Shown: piece after piece, positions 18,391-27,407 of the stretch
Layout: each line of letters begins with the position of its first letter
How positions within the stretch are numbered: the stretch's first letter is position 1
From: Thalassolituus sp006212115
Lineage (GTDB): Bacteria > Pseudomonadota > Gammaproteobacteria > Pseudomonadales > Oceanobacteraceae
NCBI RefSeq assembly: GCF_040372045.1
Contig: NZ_BAABWH010000004.1
DNA length: 64,000 nucleotides
Reading direction: 5' to 3' (one strand)
Notes under the pieces: model-generated
Told to the model about the DNA's origin: nothing
What the model saw: the letters and a program-made list of their open reading frames with translations, nothing else
Database searches by the model: none
Translations under genes and position numbers: made by a program

Positions 18391-19227
18391 TCATTGCCAC
18401 TGCGTCCAAACTGGAACTATGTCTTTCGGAAAGTCCGGCATCACGCCAAGATCCAGCCCAAATCGGTTTGGGCCATGAAAGTCGCTGCCGCAGGAGCCCA
18501 TCAGCTCAAGATCTTTAGCCAACGTCGCCATCTGGCCTCGCTGGTTGTTATCCATCTGACCGTAGGCCACTTCCATCGCAGTACCACCAGCCTCTACAAA
18601 ATCGGCCATACAGGCACGCAGCTTAGTACGCGTCATCTTGTACAGATGTGCGTGCGCCATCACCGCCGTTCCGCCGGCTTCAACAATCCAACGGACTACC
18701 TGCGCAAGCTCCGGCCAACTGGTTTTTACATCGCCGGGCTTACCGGCACCCAGATATTTATTAAACGCAACCTGCATGGAAGGCACCCAGCCTTTGTCCA
18801 CCAGATAGCGTGCAAAATGTGGGCGCCCGACAATATCACTGCCCGCATACTGGCGGACCTCTTCGATTGAGACATCCTGATTCAACTTTTTGCTCAATCG
18901 CTCAGCGATTATAACGCAGCGTTCCTGGCGAGCTTTCAGCTGCACGGCTTCAGCTTCTTTCATCGCTGGAGAGTCAACGTCCATATTCAGGCCCACAATA
19001 TGTATTGTCGCCCCACCCCACACACACGATAACTCGATGCCCGGAATCAAGGTGAGGTCATTTTCAGCGGCAACGGCGCGAGCCTGACGGAACCCTTCCA
19101 GCGTATCGTGGTCTGTGATGGCCAGCGTTTTGATACCACGTTCCAGCGCGCGCTCAACAAGCGCAGACGGAGAGAGACTGCCGTCAGACGCGGTAGTGTG
19201 GCAATGAAGATCAATCACGGAGTTCAC
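18391..19227 (-). CDS. rnm: PHP-domain 5'-3' exoribonuclease RNase AM (YciV/TrpH)
   Basis: Metallophosphoesterase of the PHP family, 278 residues. The first metal motif DLHCHTTASDG is at the N-terminus, then LAITDHDTLEG, LIPGIELSC and, near the end, SCGSDFHGPN. E. coli YciV (RNase AM) trims the 5' ends of 23S, 16S and 5S rRNA and also degrades short 5'-phosphorylated oligonucleotides. A GTG preceded by AGAGAG was taken as the start because homology begins there; a much longer in-frame extension would run through the divergent yciI gene and is not credible. Confidence 0.9.
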   Translation of the reverse strand: MNSVIDLHCHTTASDGSLSPSALVERALERGIKTLAITDHDTLEGFRQARAVAAENDLTLIPGIELSCVWGGATIHIVGLNMDVDSPAMKEAEAVQLKARQERCVIIAERLSKKLNQDVSIEEVRQYAGSDIVGRPHFARYLVDKGWVPSMQVAFNKYLGAGKPGDVKTSWPELAQVVRWIVEAGGTAVMAHAHLYKMTRTKLRACMADFVEAGGTAMEVAYGQMDNNQRGQMATLAKDLELMGSCGSDFHGPNRFGLDLGVMPDFPKDIVPVWTQWQ

Positions 19228-19315
19228 AATTGGACGCTCTCTGTGGCTTACGACATAATGCTGTCCATTGTAAATGCTCACCCGCGCGATAGCGAATGCT
19301 CGAGGAAAAGTAAAT

Positions 19316-19615
19316 ATGTGGTACGCCATCATCAGCGAAGATATTGAGAACAGTCTTCCACTACGTAAACAGGCCCGACCAGCGCATCTGGAAAGACTGG
19401 AAGCGCTGAAAAATGAAGGGCGCCTGCTGATCGCAGGTCCACATCCTGCGATAGACAACGAAGATCCGGGTGAAGCAGGATTCACAGGCAGCTTGGTTGT
19501 AGCTGAATTTGATTCGCTGGCCTCAGCGCAAGCCTGGGCAGACGCAGACCCTTACGTTGCCGCTGGTGTCTACGCCAGAGTCGTCGTTAAACCATTCAAG
19601 AAGGTTTTGCCGTAA
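19316..19615 (+). CDS. yciI: YciI-like protein
   Basis: Small protein of the YciI/YCII superfamily, 99 residues, ferredoxin-like fold. MWYAIISEDIENS at the start, the His in RPAHLERLEAL and the Asp in AWADADPY are the family's putative catalytic pair. The function is unsettled. The ATG has an excellent ribosome site (GAGGAAAAG, 5 nt spacing); an upstream in-frame ATG would overlap the divergent RNase AM gene. It lies in a typical yciI/yciO/trpH neighbourhood. Confidence 0.92.
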   Translation: MWYAIISEDIENSLPLRKQARPAHLERLEALKNEGRLLIAGPHPAIDNEDPGEAGFTGSLVVAEFDSLASAQAWADADPYVAAGVYARVVVKPFKKVLP

Positions 19616-19679
19616 ACCGTCGGTTTGATCTTAAACCGGGAACCGCAATCCTAACCAGTGAACCCAACAGGAGTAACCG

Positions 19680-20342
19680 ATGAAGTACGTAATCAGCCTG
19701 ATGATTGGCCTGACCTTCACCAGCCTGGCAGCACACGCCGTAGAGAAGCGGTATGTGACCGATAAATTGTACATTCAGCTCCGCTCAGGCCCATCGAATG
19801 AGTATCGCATTCTTAAGGTAGTACAGAGCGGCGAGCACTTAATCTACATCGGTGAAGAAGGTGACTTCACGCAGGTAAAGACCAGTAAAGGCATTGAAGG
19901 TTATGTACGCACTCAATACCTGGTCAATGAACCCGTAGCGAAAGAAAAGCTGATCCTCGCAAACCGGGAGCTCGATAACATCAAAGCCGAGCTAACAACG
20001 GCGCGACAACAAGTGAAAGAGCTGAGTCAGGAACTCGAAACCACGAAATCTGAACGAGCGGACGCCAGCCGCTCCAGTAACGAACTCGAACGGGAGCTGG
20101 AGCGTATTCGCAACATCTCTGAAAATGCCGTCGCGCTCGATGAGAAAGCCCGCAACCTGACTCGCGCTAAGCAGGACCTTGAGCTGCAGGTCAGCACGCT
20201 GTCTGCGGAGAATCAGGAACTGCGTAGCGATCAGAGTTTATCTTACCTCATCTACGGTGGTGGTCTGGTCATCATCGGGATACTGGGCGGTCTGATACTT
20301 CCGGGCCTGCGTGGTCGTCGTAGTAACAGCGGTTGGGCATAA
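19680..20342 (+). CDS. Secreted SH3-domain membrane protein (YgiM/TIGR04211 type)
   Basis: 220 residues. A signal peptide (1-20, ending at AAHA) is followed by a bacterial SH3 domain at about 24-85 with RYVTDKLYIQLRSGPS. A long coiled coil spans about 88-190, then one transmembrane helix near the C-terminus (about 190-212) with a basic cytoplasmic tail. E. coli YgiM has this architecture. The SH3 domain would face the periplasm, possibly binding peptidoglycan. No partner gene is visible. Confidence 0.85.
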   Translation: MKYVISLMIGLTFTSLAAHAVEKRYVTDKLYIQLRSGPSNEYRILKVVQSGEHLIYIGEEGDFTQVKTSKGIEGYVRTQYLVNEPVAKEKLILANRELDNIKAELTTARQQVKELSQELETTKSERADASRSSNELERELERIRNISENAVALDEKARNLTRAKQDLELQVSTLSAENQELRSDQSLSYLIYGGGLVIIGILGGLILPGLRGRRSNSGWA

Positions 20343-20371
20343 GCCTGACCAACACAACAAGGAATACTTTC

Positions 20372-20953
20372 ATGCGCAAACTTTGTTTATTTCTCTTCTT
20401 GTCACTGCCATTTTTCGGCTCCCAGGCCGATGAGCTGGTTTACGTCGGGTTGAATACGAGCGAAGGCTATATCGAGCTCGAGCTGAATAAGACAAAAGCA
20501 CCCATTTCGGTGGAAAACTTTGTCACGTACGTGGAAGAAAAGCATTACGACGGTACGATCTTCCATCGCGTAATCAAAAACTTCATGGTGCAAGGCGGTG
20601 GCTTTGACGCCGACATGAATCGCAAAGCGACCCGCGCCGCCATCAAGAACGAAGCAAAGAATGGCTTAAAGAACGCCCGCGGTACTGTCGCAATGGCCCG
20701 TACCGCTGCAGTTGACAGTGCAACCAGTCAGTTTTTCATCAACGTGAAAAACAACACTTTCCTGGACCATGGAGTACGTGACTTTGGTTACGCCGTGTTC
20801 GGTGAAGTCGTTACCGGTATGGACGTCGTCGATCGGATAGCAGAGACACAAGTCGGCCGTCGGGATCAACCCATCAAAGATATTGTGATTCACAACGCCG
20901 TAGTCGTTGAAAAAGCAGCGCAGGAAGAAAACGCGTCCCTGATCTCGGAATAG
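20372..20953 (+). CDS. Secreted cyclophilin-type peptidyl-prolyl isomerase
   Basis: 193 residues. An N-terminal signal peptide of about 20 residues (MRKLCLFLFLSLPFFGSQA) precedes a compact bacterial cyclophilin. The catalytic arginine and surroundings are FHRVIKNFMVQGG, then SQFFINV and FGEVVTGMDVVD. It should catalyse proline cis-trans isomerisation during periplasmic folding, like PpiA. The ATG has AAGGAA upstream. The preceding SH3 gene ends 29 nt before it, so the two may be co-transcribed. Confidence 0.92.
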   Translation: MRKLCLFLFLSLPFFGSQADELVYVGLNTSEGYIELELNKTKAPISVENFVTYVEEKHYDGTIFHRVIKNFMVQGGGFDADMNRKATRAAIKNEAKNGLKNARGTVAMARTAAVDSATSQFFINVKNNTFLDHGVRDFGYAVFGEVVTGMDVVDRIAETQVGRRDQPIKDIVIHNAVVVEKAAQEENASLISE

Positions 20954-20973
20954 GCGTCATTTTCAGCGATTAG

Positions 20974-21861
20974 TCAGCCGCTGATCAAAAACATCAACAG
21001 TATGGGTAAAAACCCAAACGAGAGAAAAGTTGATGTCACTACGAGCCCGGCCACTGCGTCGGGCTCGCGTTTATAGCGAACTGCAAAAAGATAATTAAAC
21101 ACCGCGACCGGCATCGAACTCTGGATCAACACGACACCCCGAGCAATCCCATCCAGCGCCAGTAACTCGACCACCAGCAACCCGGCACACAGACCACCGA
21201 TAATCCTGACCAAGCTGTACAGCAAGGCTTTGCTCCACCCTGTCACCTTCAGGCTGTATAAAGACACTCCCAAAGTAATCAACATCAGTGGAATCGTCAT
21301 ACCGCCAATCAATTCAACCGTGTTATTGACTGAGACAGGCAAACGCCAACCAGTCAGGATCAGTACAACAGAAGCCGCAATCGCGTACATGATCGGCATG
21401 CGGGCGATACCCATCAGCCCTCCGGCCTGACGGCCACCCGCAAGTAGAATTCCCACGGGGAAATGCGCAACCGACAGCATCATAAAAAATGCCAGAGCCA
21501 GCGCGAGCCCCTGCTCACCAAAAGCCAGCATACACACAGGTAGCCCCATATTGCCGACGTTAGGGAATAAAAAAGACGGTAGATATGTACGGACATCATC
21601 ACCCAACGCTTTCGGAAGTAAAATGCCCGGAATCACCATCAGAAGCGTCACAAGAACACAAGCCATTGCGGTCTGGCCAAACACTTTGGCATCAATCTCA
21701 ACCTGACTCAGCACTGAAAGCATAAGACACGGGGCCCCAATATTCAGAACCAGCCGGGAAATAAACTCAGCATCGTAGTGAGTACGAGTGTAGGCCCAGC
21801 AGGCACCGATTAAGGCGCAAACAAGGACAGGAAGCAGAACAGTAGCAATTTCAATCATCAT
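20974..21861 (-). CDS. AEC-family auxin-efflux-carrier-type transporter
   Basis: Inner-membrane carrier of 295 residues with about ten hydrophobic helices and the internal two-fold repeat typical of the AEC/BART family. Conserved features are NIGAPCLMLSVLSQ near residue 40 and FPNVGNMGLPVCML near residue 105, the unwound-helix motif. Family members move small organic acids such as malate; the substrate here is unknown. It is divergent from mnmC and convergent with the cyclophilin gene. Confidence 0.88.
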   Translation of the reverse strand: MMIEIATVLLPVLVCALIGACWAYTRTHYDAEFISRLVLNIGAPCLMLSVLSQVEIDAKVFGQTAMACVLVTLLMVIPGILLPKALGDDVRTYLPSFLFPNVGNMGLPVCMLAFGEQGLALALAFFMMLSVAHFPVGILLAGGRQAGGLMGIARMPIMYAIAASVVLILTGWRLPVSVNNTVELIGGMTIPLMLITLGVSLYSLKVTGWSKALLYSLVRIIGGLCAGLLVVELLALDGIARGVVLIQSSMPVAVFNYLFAVRYKREPDAVAGLVVTSTFLSFGFLPILLMFLISG

Positions 21862-21890
21862 GGCTGGAGTATACGCACCAGCTGCGTAGG

Positions 21891-23936
21891 ATGCTGTGGT
21901 TTATTACAATGCCACCTGCACACCATAGGCAGGCAACCGACTTGAAGAATCAGACACCAATCAAACAACCTATTCAGGCCCCAGAGCTATCCTGGAATGA
22001 AGCAGGCCTGCCCATTGCTGATGCGTTTGATGATCCCTACTTCTCCGTTGAAAACGGATTAGAAGAAACACGCTATGTGTTCCTCAAAAATAACCAGCTA
22101 CCAGAGCGCTTTAAAGTGGGCAGCGGCCCGTTTCGTATTATCGAAACAGGTTTCGGTACGGGTCTGAATTTTCTTGCGACATGGCAAGCGTTCAACCAAG
22201 AGGCAACATCAGAGCGCTGGCTGCACTTTACCAGCGTCGAAAAGTATCCTCTTACCAAAGAACAACTGGCCAAAGCACTGGCGTTATGGCCAGAGCTCAG
22301 CGACTTTAGCCATAAACTGATTGAACGCTACCCGCCGGCGACGCCCGGATTTCATGTACTAAGCTGGCCTGAAGAGCGAGTTACCCTAACATTAATCTTT
22401 GCAGATGTGCATGACGCCTTCCCAGAGTTAAACGGCCCTGTAGACGCCTGGTACCTCGACGGATTTGCGCCGTCTAAGAATCCAGCCATGTGGTCGGATG
22501 AGTTATTCAAGGAAATCCGCCGCATCAGCCGCAATCCTTCTCCGCACCGCATTCCAAGTGTCGCCACCTTCACTGCTGCGGGATTAGTACGCCGCGGTTT
22601 AAAAGGCGCGGGATTTCACATGGCAAAAGTACCGGGCTTTGGGCGCAAACGTGAAATGCTGGCAGGTACTTATCAAGCGACCACCGGCCCCGAAAAGAAC
22701 GCACAACACAACCGCCTCCCCTGGCAGTTGATGCCTGCGCCTCTGCACTACGGCAGTCATGTTGTGATTGCCGGCGCGGGACTGGCCGGCTGCACAACCG
22801 CACGAGCACTGGCCGAGCGTGGCTTTAAAGTAACACTCTGCGACCCTGAGGGTATTGCAAGTGGCGCATCAGGTAACCCACAGGGCGGCTTATACATAAA
22901 GCTCGCGGCTGACGATCAGGCAACACACTCTGATTTTTACCGTCAGGCGTATTTGCTCGCCTTGAAAGAAGTTCGGAGAATTCTGGGAGACCCTGCTAAA
23001 GACGATACCAAAGCCAAATACTGGGACGAGTGTGGTGTCCTGCAACTTGCGTATGACGAAAAAGAAACCAAACGCCAACAGCGATTTATTGAACGACACC
23101 AGCCAACCGCAGAACTTGTCAAAAGTATCCGCCAGGAGAGCCGCGAAGGCCTACTGTATCCCGCCGCAGGCTGGGTATCACCAGTCGACTTCTGCCGGGC
23201 GCTGATTCAACACCCCAGGATTCAATTTAATAAAACGGCCGTCATCGGATTTTCTGGCGAACAGAATAATATGACGCTGGAGACGGCCGATGGCGCAATA
23301 CACGCAGACGCCCTAATCATTGCTACCGCGCATCAGGTAAAAGAGCTCGCCGGTGAAAATACACACCTGCCGATCAAAAAGATCCGAGGCCAATTAAGTT
23401 ATCTTGATGCGACATCTCTTCCAGACCTCACGCAAGTACTCTGTGCCCGAAGCTATATGGCTCCCCCGATTAACGGCTGTCTCGTACTCGGCGCGACGTA
23501 CAATTTAAAAGATGACGACCCCGAACTGCGCGACAGTGATCACCAGACCAATCTGAGTCACTTAACGGATTTTGGCCACGAGTGGGAAAAAGCCGCAGGC
23601 ACGGCAGACATCATCGGGGGACGCGTCGCCTTTCGTTGTACGACGCCAGATTATTTACCTATGGCAGGACCACTCGTCCAGAAGCAGGCGTTTATTGAAG
23701 TATTTCAGCCCATGACAAAAAACGCTAAGCGCATTCCTCGCGAACCTATGCCGTGGCTCAGCGGTGTCTGGCTAAATATCGGACACGGCTCTCGTGGACT
23801 AGTATCGACTTCCCTGTGCGCAGAGCTGATTGCAGAGCAAATGATCGGAGATGCCGTCTGCTCTAGCCAGACTGTCACTGATGCGTTATCGCCTAACCGT
23901 TTTTTATTGCGGGATCTGATTCGTAATAAGCTATAA
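21891..23936 (+). CDS. mnmC: Bifunctional tRNA wobble-uridine enzyme MnmC
   Basis: Fusion protein that completes mnm5s2U34 in tRNA. Residues about 30-265 are the SAM methyltransferase (FRIIETGFGTGLNFL; WYLDGFAPSKNPAMW). Residues about 285-670 are the FAD oxidoreductase that removes the carboxymethyl group (VVIAGAGLAGCTTARALAERG is the FAD loop, and SGASGNPQGGLYIKL follows). About 25 N-terminal residues exceed the family norm. Since only 29 nt would separate the first ATG from the divergent AEC gene, the true start may be the ATG at 21909 or a TTG at 21942. The end overlaps the convergent toxin pseudogene. Confidence 0.95.
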   Translation: MLWFITMPPAHHRQATDLKNQTPIKQPIQAPELSWNEAGLPIADAFDDPYFSVENGLEETRYVFLKNNQLPERFKVGSGPFRIIETGFGTGLNFLATWQAFNQEATSERWLHFTSVEKYPLTKEQLAKALALWPELSDFSHKLIERYPPATPGFHVLSWPEERVTLTLIFADVHDAFPELNGPVDAWYLDGFAPSKNPAMWSDELFKEIRRISRNPSPHRIPSVATFTAAGLVRRGLKGAGFHMAKVPGFGRKREMLAGTYQATTGPEKNAQHNRLPWQLMPAPLHYGSHVVIAGAGLAGCTTARALAERGFKVTLCDPEGIASGASGNPQGGLYIKLAADDQATHSDFYRQAYLLALKEVRRILGDPAKDDTKAKYWDECGVLQLAYDEKETKRQQRFIERHQPTAELVKSIRQESREGLLYPAAGWVSPVDFCRALIQHPRIQFNKTAVIGFSGEQNNMTLETADGAIHADALIIATAHQVKELAGENTHLPIKKIRGQLSYLDATSLPDLTQVLCARSYMAPPINGCLVLGATYNLKDDDPELRDSDHQTNLSHLTDFGHEWEKAAGTADIIGGRVAFRCTTPDYLPMAGPLVQKQAFIEVFQPMTKNAKRIPREPMPWLSGVWLNIGHGSRGLVSTSLCAELIAEQMIGDAVCSSQTVTDALSPNRFLLRDLIRNKL

Positions 23937-24253
23937 ACCGGGCTTATCTTCTTTCCCGTGCCAGATGCGCAGTATCTGAATCACATCTTTGTTTACACCG
24001 TGGTTTACATCGCTGATTACGTCACGGACGAGGCGATAACGCAGAGTGTATTGGCCGCTATACAGGTCACGTATTCGCTGACTGTCAGGCGCACGCGAGA
24101 CGGGCAGACCAATCAATGGAAACGCTTTGAGCTTTTCTGCCGTTCGCGAATCTCTAACGCGATACGCCGCGCCGCCACCGGGTGCTTATCAGCGACAAAG
24201 TCGTGCAATCGCTTTAGGTCGTTAATGGCTTGCGGGGTGTATTCAAGCTTCAT
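23931..24253 (-). pseudogene. Frameshifted ParE/RelE-type toxin
   Basis: The ATG opens a ParE/RelE-like N-terminus (MKLEYTPQAINDLKRLHDF) that reads to about residue 37 and then hits TGA after 46 codons. From about position 24140 the homology resumes one frame over (AEKLKAFPLIGLPVS, then IRDLYSGQYTLRYRLVRD and VIQILRIWHGKED) to a TAG. One missing base would restore a protein of about 107 residues, the normal family length. The remainder of the sequence is well preserved, so the break is recent or is a base-calling error. It lies 73 nt downstream of an intact antitoxin on the same strand. Confidence 0.85.
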
Positions 24254-24326
24254 GATGGGATTCGATCACTGTTCCTTGTGAGGCGGAGGCAGAAAAGGAG
24301 AGCAAGGCGGAGAGTGAGACAGAGAC

Positions 24327-24614
24327 CTACTTGCCAGACGAATCAGAAAGCACGTCAGGCGCAGCCAGAACCTCGTCCGTTCCCCAACTATCCAGCCAGG
24401 CGTGCACCGCATCCTCGGACACCATTTCGCCACGCTCAGCAGCGGCCAATGCTTCCTGCGTATCCTGCCAGCGCTCGTCTTCAACGGCTTGCCGGGCGAT
24501 ATACTCGCGTACGGCTTCATTGATCAGATAGCTTTTACTTCGATCGAGCTTCTTCGATAGGGTTTCAAGGGGGGCCTCCACCTCGTCATTAAGGCGCACG
24601 CTAGTCATTGCCAT
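24327..24614 (-). CDS. CopG/RHH-family antitoxin (ParD-like)
   Basis: 95 residues with an N-terminal ribbon-helix-helix: MTSVRLNDEVEAPLETLSKK followed by RSKSYLINEAVREYI. This is the DNA-binding and autoregulatory half of a ParD-type antitoxin. The C-terminal part (VHAWLDSWGTDE) is the usual toxin-binding region, but it carries about ten extra residues after the typical end. The reading frame is complete, whereas the downstream toxin is frameshifted. Confidence 0.85.
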   Translation of the reverse strand: MAMTSVRLNDEVEAPLETLSKKLDRSKSYLINEAVREYIARQAVEDERWQDTQEALAAAERGEMVSEDAVHAWLDSWGTDEVLAAPDVLSDSSGK

Positions 24615-24674
24615 ATCAACCTCTCAGTAGGACGATGCATTATGTAATACAGCACCATGAGAATATCAACGCAC

Positions 24675-24974
24675 CTACAAACCCGGCGGTAGCTGATCGG
24701 CCAATGCCAACTGACAGGTTTCTCCAACTGGGTCGAATAGAATCACCACCTGTCCGCGACGAATCTGTGCATGCACCTGATCTTTCTTGTCGTTAAAGCT
24801 GTAGTCGTAATCGCCGTAGTCGGTCCCCTCGCGGGAAATGAATTCTTCGATGATGCCGTTGAGGGCATCTGCCGATAGCCGATCGTAGGGCACTCGGATA
24901 ACGCCTTCCTCAGGAACTGAGTCAGCATTTAAGTCATGATCAGATGGCAAACGCGCCCTCCCGCTCCCATTCAC
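24675..24974 (-). CDS. YheU (UPF0270) family protein
   Basis: Small uncharacterised protein. The core VPYDRLSADALNGIIEEF then REGTDYGDY and a C-terminal VVILFDPVGETCQL aligns with E. coli YheU. The ATG start gives 99 residues and overlaps the upstream gene by 35 nt. Similarity begins only near residue 25, and a GTG at residue 28 preceded by GAGGAAGG is a plausible alternative. Function is unknown in the family. Confidence 0.75.
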   Translation of the reverse strand: MNGSGRARLPSDHDLNADSVPEEGVIRVPYDRLSADALNGIIEEFISREGTDYGDYDYSFNDKKDQVHAQIRRGQVVILFDPVGETCQLALADQLPPGL

Positions 24975-25395
24975 AACTCATGCGCAGGTCTGCATCGGAA
25001 GGCGTATGGCCATACTCAGCCTGCCAGTTAAAGGTATGTTTGCCAGAAAGCTCTGTCTCAAGATGAACGGTAGCAGAGACCCAGTACATGCTTTTTAGCA
25101 GCGCCTCAAACTGGCGTAACCAGTTTTCCCATTCGTACTCGACGGCACGGTAAGAACCCGCAAAATGAATGACCTGCGTCTGATAGGCACCGCTAAACAC
25201 ATCAGCACCCGCCATAGAAAACATCTCACGTTTGAGTAACGAAAAATCATCATCCATCCCCGTTGGCAGACATTGTATTGATGCAAGGTTGTTACGACGC
25301 TCACGTCGTGAAGCAAGCTCCTCGGATGACGGCACATGACGGATAACGCCGTAAACGATCGATTCCTGATCAAACTGAGACACAGACAATTCCAA
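24940..25395 (-). CDS. Conserved-looking protein of unknown function
   Basis: 151 residues, soluble, no signal peptide or membrane helix. It contains a central acidic and aromatic stretch (EYEWENWLRQFEALLKS) and ends in MSCEWEREGAFAI. I recognise no family. Codon use resembles the neighbours, and the frame is open across the whole length. Its end overlaps the start of the YheU gene, suggesting one transcript. A real gene is likely; no function is proposed. Confidence 0.6.
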   Translation of the reverse strand: MELSVSQFDQESIVYGVIRHVPSSEELASRRERRNNLASIQCLPTGMDDDFSLLKREMFSMAGADVFSGAYQTQVIHFAGSYRAVEYEWENWLRQFEALLKSMYWVSATVHLETELSGKHTFNWQAEYGHTPSDADLRMSCEWEREGAFAI

Positions 25396-25442
25396 CTAAT
25401 TAAGCAGAGTACTGATAATACCCAAAAGCACCCAAAACAGAA

Positions 25443-25465
25443 ACGCCCTCAGTTGTTGAGAGCGT
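25443..25465 (-). terminator. Probable terminator of phaC
   Basis: Nine-base arms (ACGCCCTCA and TGAGAGCGT, one mismatch) around a 5-nt loop, about 20 nt after the phaC stop. On the minus strand the stem is followed by a T-rich stretch (TTTCTGTTTTGG). Confidence 0.6.
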
Positions 25466-25483
25466 CTGCGTATGTGGAGAGAT

Positions 25484-27295
25484 CTATCGGTTCACAACAT
25501 CCTGAATTCGCATGCGAACATAAGAACCGGGGGCATCCTCGATAGCAGCGAGAGGCCCGTAACCCGGAGAGCGGGCGGCCACTCTCTCAGCGCCTCCCTG
25601 CTGCTCAACCCACTCCTGCCAGTCAGGCCACCACGATCCGCGATGACTTGTGGCATTTTTAAACCACTCGTCACTGTCTGTAGGCAACTCATCGTTGGTC
25701 CAATAATTATATTTATCTGCCGCAGGTGGATTAATTACACCCGCGATGTGACCAGATCCACCCAGTACAAATCGGTTTTTACCACCAAGCAGGTGCGCCC
25801 CCTTGTAACTGGCTTGCCACAAGGCAATATGGTCCTGTGATGCCGACAAGAAATACGCAGGTGTTTTTACACCTGAAAGATCAATCTTCACTCCGTCGAC
25901 TTCCAGTGCGTTTTTATCCTTCAACAGGTTATTGAGGTACATATTGCGCAGATAATACGAATGCATCCGAGCCGGCAGGTTAGTGCTGTCGGTATTCCAG
26001 TACAATAAATCGAAGGCGGCTGGACGCTCGCCTTTCAAATAGTTATTCACAAAAAACGACCAGAACAGATCATTCTCACGCAGACTATTAAAGCTGAACG
26101 ACATCTGACGGCCATCATAATACCCCAGCATGTCCATCTGCTTTTCTAAACCTGCAATCGTCGTTTCATTCACAAATACACCGATCTCACCCGGCATAGA
26201 GAAATCAATCAGTGTCGCAAGAAACGTCGCTGATTTAATTGGCGTTTTTCTCTTCTTTTTCAGGTACGACAAAGTTGCAGACAACAGAGTACCGCCCAGG
26301 CAGTAGCCAATTGCATTGACTTCTTTTTCACCGGTGATTTGCTCAATCACTTTGATCGCTTCGACCGGACCTTCAAGCAGGTAGTTGTCAAACCCCTTGT
26401 CACGTAAAGACGCACCCGGATTAACCCAGGAAATAACAAATACCGTATGCCCCTCCGCAACCAACCAACGGATCAGGGAGTTATTTTCTCGCAAGTCCAT
26501 GATGTAGTACTTATTGATAAAGGGAGGAACAATCATCAGCGGACGCTTAAAAACGGTATCCGTGGTCGGCGTATATTGAATGAGTTGCATCAGATCATTC
26601 TGATACACCACCTTGCCAGGAGTAGTGGCAACATTTACCCCAACCTGAAATGCAGAGGTGTCAGTCATGGCGACGTTCAGTGCGCCATTTGCACTGGCTT
26701 CCATGTCCTCTGTCAGCTGCTCAATACCCTGCGCCAGGTTTGCGCCACCCGTCTCAAGTGTTTTATTAATAACGTCTGGATTCAGGCCGGCAAAATTACA
26801 GGGTGCCATTGCATTTACATACTGACGTACCAGGTAGTCAACTTTGCGACGAGCGTTATCGCTGAGTCCATCCGTATCATCGACCATCTTCTTCAGAGTA
26901 TTGCCCTGAATGAGATATAGTTGTTTGAGGTAGTCAAAGAAGGGATTGGCGTCCCATTCGGTGCTTTTAAACCGTTTATCGCTTTTTTCAGGCTCTGTGA
27001 TGGGGCTGACTTCTTTCCCCATTAAACGCAAAACCGTATTCTGAAAAAGCGCCTGTTGCTGTTTCAGCAAGTCCATCTGATCGTCGATAAGTTTATCGGG
27101 GTGAGCCATCATTGCCTCACCGAGTTCCTTGAGTGCCTCTGAGAAATCGGTCAATACACACGCTGCCGGATCTTCCGCTGACGTCGGCTGTTGTGTGAAT
27201 TTTTCCCAGATCTTACTAGTATGTTCAGCCGTCTGAATGGCCATATCAAAATAGTCACTGACTGCTATTGCCAGTGGATCAGACACCTTACTCAT
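25484..27295 (-). CDS. phaC: Class I polyhydroxyalkanoate synthase
   Basis: Polymerises (R)-3-hydroxyacyl-CoA into storage polyester; 603 residues, the class I length. The N-terminal domain occupies about 1-230. The alpha/beta-hydrolase core holds the lipase-like box GYCLGGT with catalytic Cys near 332, the aspartate in SASQDHIALW and the histidine in GGSGHIAGVINPP. It is preceded by a phasin gene with its own terminator, so phaC probably has a separate promoter in the 112-nt gap or receives read-through. No phaA or phaB lies nearby. Confidence 0.96.
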   Translation of the reverse strand: MSKVSDPLAIAVSDYFDMAIQTAEHTSKIWEKFTQQPTSAEDPAACVLTDFSEALKELGEAMMAHPDKLIDDQMDLLKQQQALFQNTVLRLMGKEVSPITEPEKSDKRFKSTEWDANPFFDYLKQLYLIQGNTLKKMVDDTDGLSDNARRKVDYLVRQYVNAMAPCNFAGLNPDVINKTLETGGANLAQGIEQLTEDMEASANGALNVAMTDTSAFQVGVNVATTPGKVVYQNDLMQLIQYTPTTDTVFKRPLMIVPPFINKYYIMDLRENNSLIRWLVAEGHTVFVISWVNPGASLRDKGFDNYLLEGPVEAIKVIEQITGEKEVNAIGYCLGGTLLSATLSYLKKKRKTPIKSATFLATLIDFSMPGEIGVFVNETTIAGLEKQMDMLGYYDGRQMSFSFNSLRENDLFWSFFVNNYLKGERPAAFDLLYWNTDSTNLPARMHSYYLRNMYLNNLLKDKNALEVDGVKIDLSGVKTPAYFLSASQDHIALWQASYKGAHLLGGKNRFVLGGSGHIAGVINPPAADKYNYWTNDELPTDSDEWFKNATSHRGSWWPDWQEWVEQQGGAERVAARSPGYGPLAAIEDAPGSYVRMRIQDVVNR

Positions 27296-27339
27296 CGACG
27301 TTCAAACTCCGCGTAAAAACAGTAATAAACCCATCAAAA

Positions 27340-27362
27340 AAGGCCACCCAATAGGTGACCTT
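27340..27362 (-). terminator. Intrinsic terminator downstream of phasin
   Basis: Arms AAGGCCACC and GGTGACCTT (one mismatch) around CAATA, 45 nt after the phasin stop. On the minus strand the stem is followed by six T. It should limit phasin transcripts entering phaC, in keeping with the high level of phasin usually needed. Confidence 0.8.
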
Positions 27363-27407
27363 GATTCCATACACCTATGACTTCATAAGTGTCCTGCTCT
27401 TCAAACT

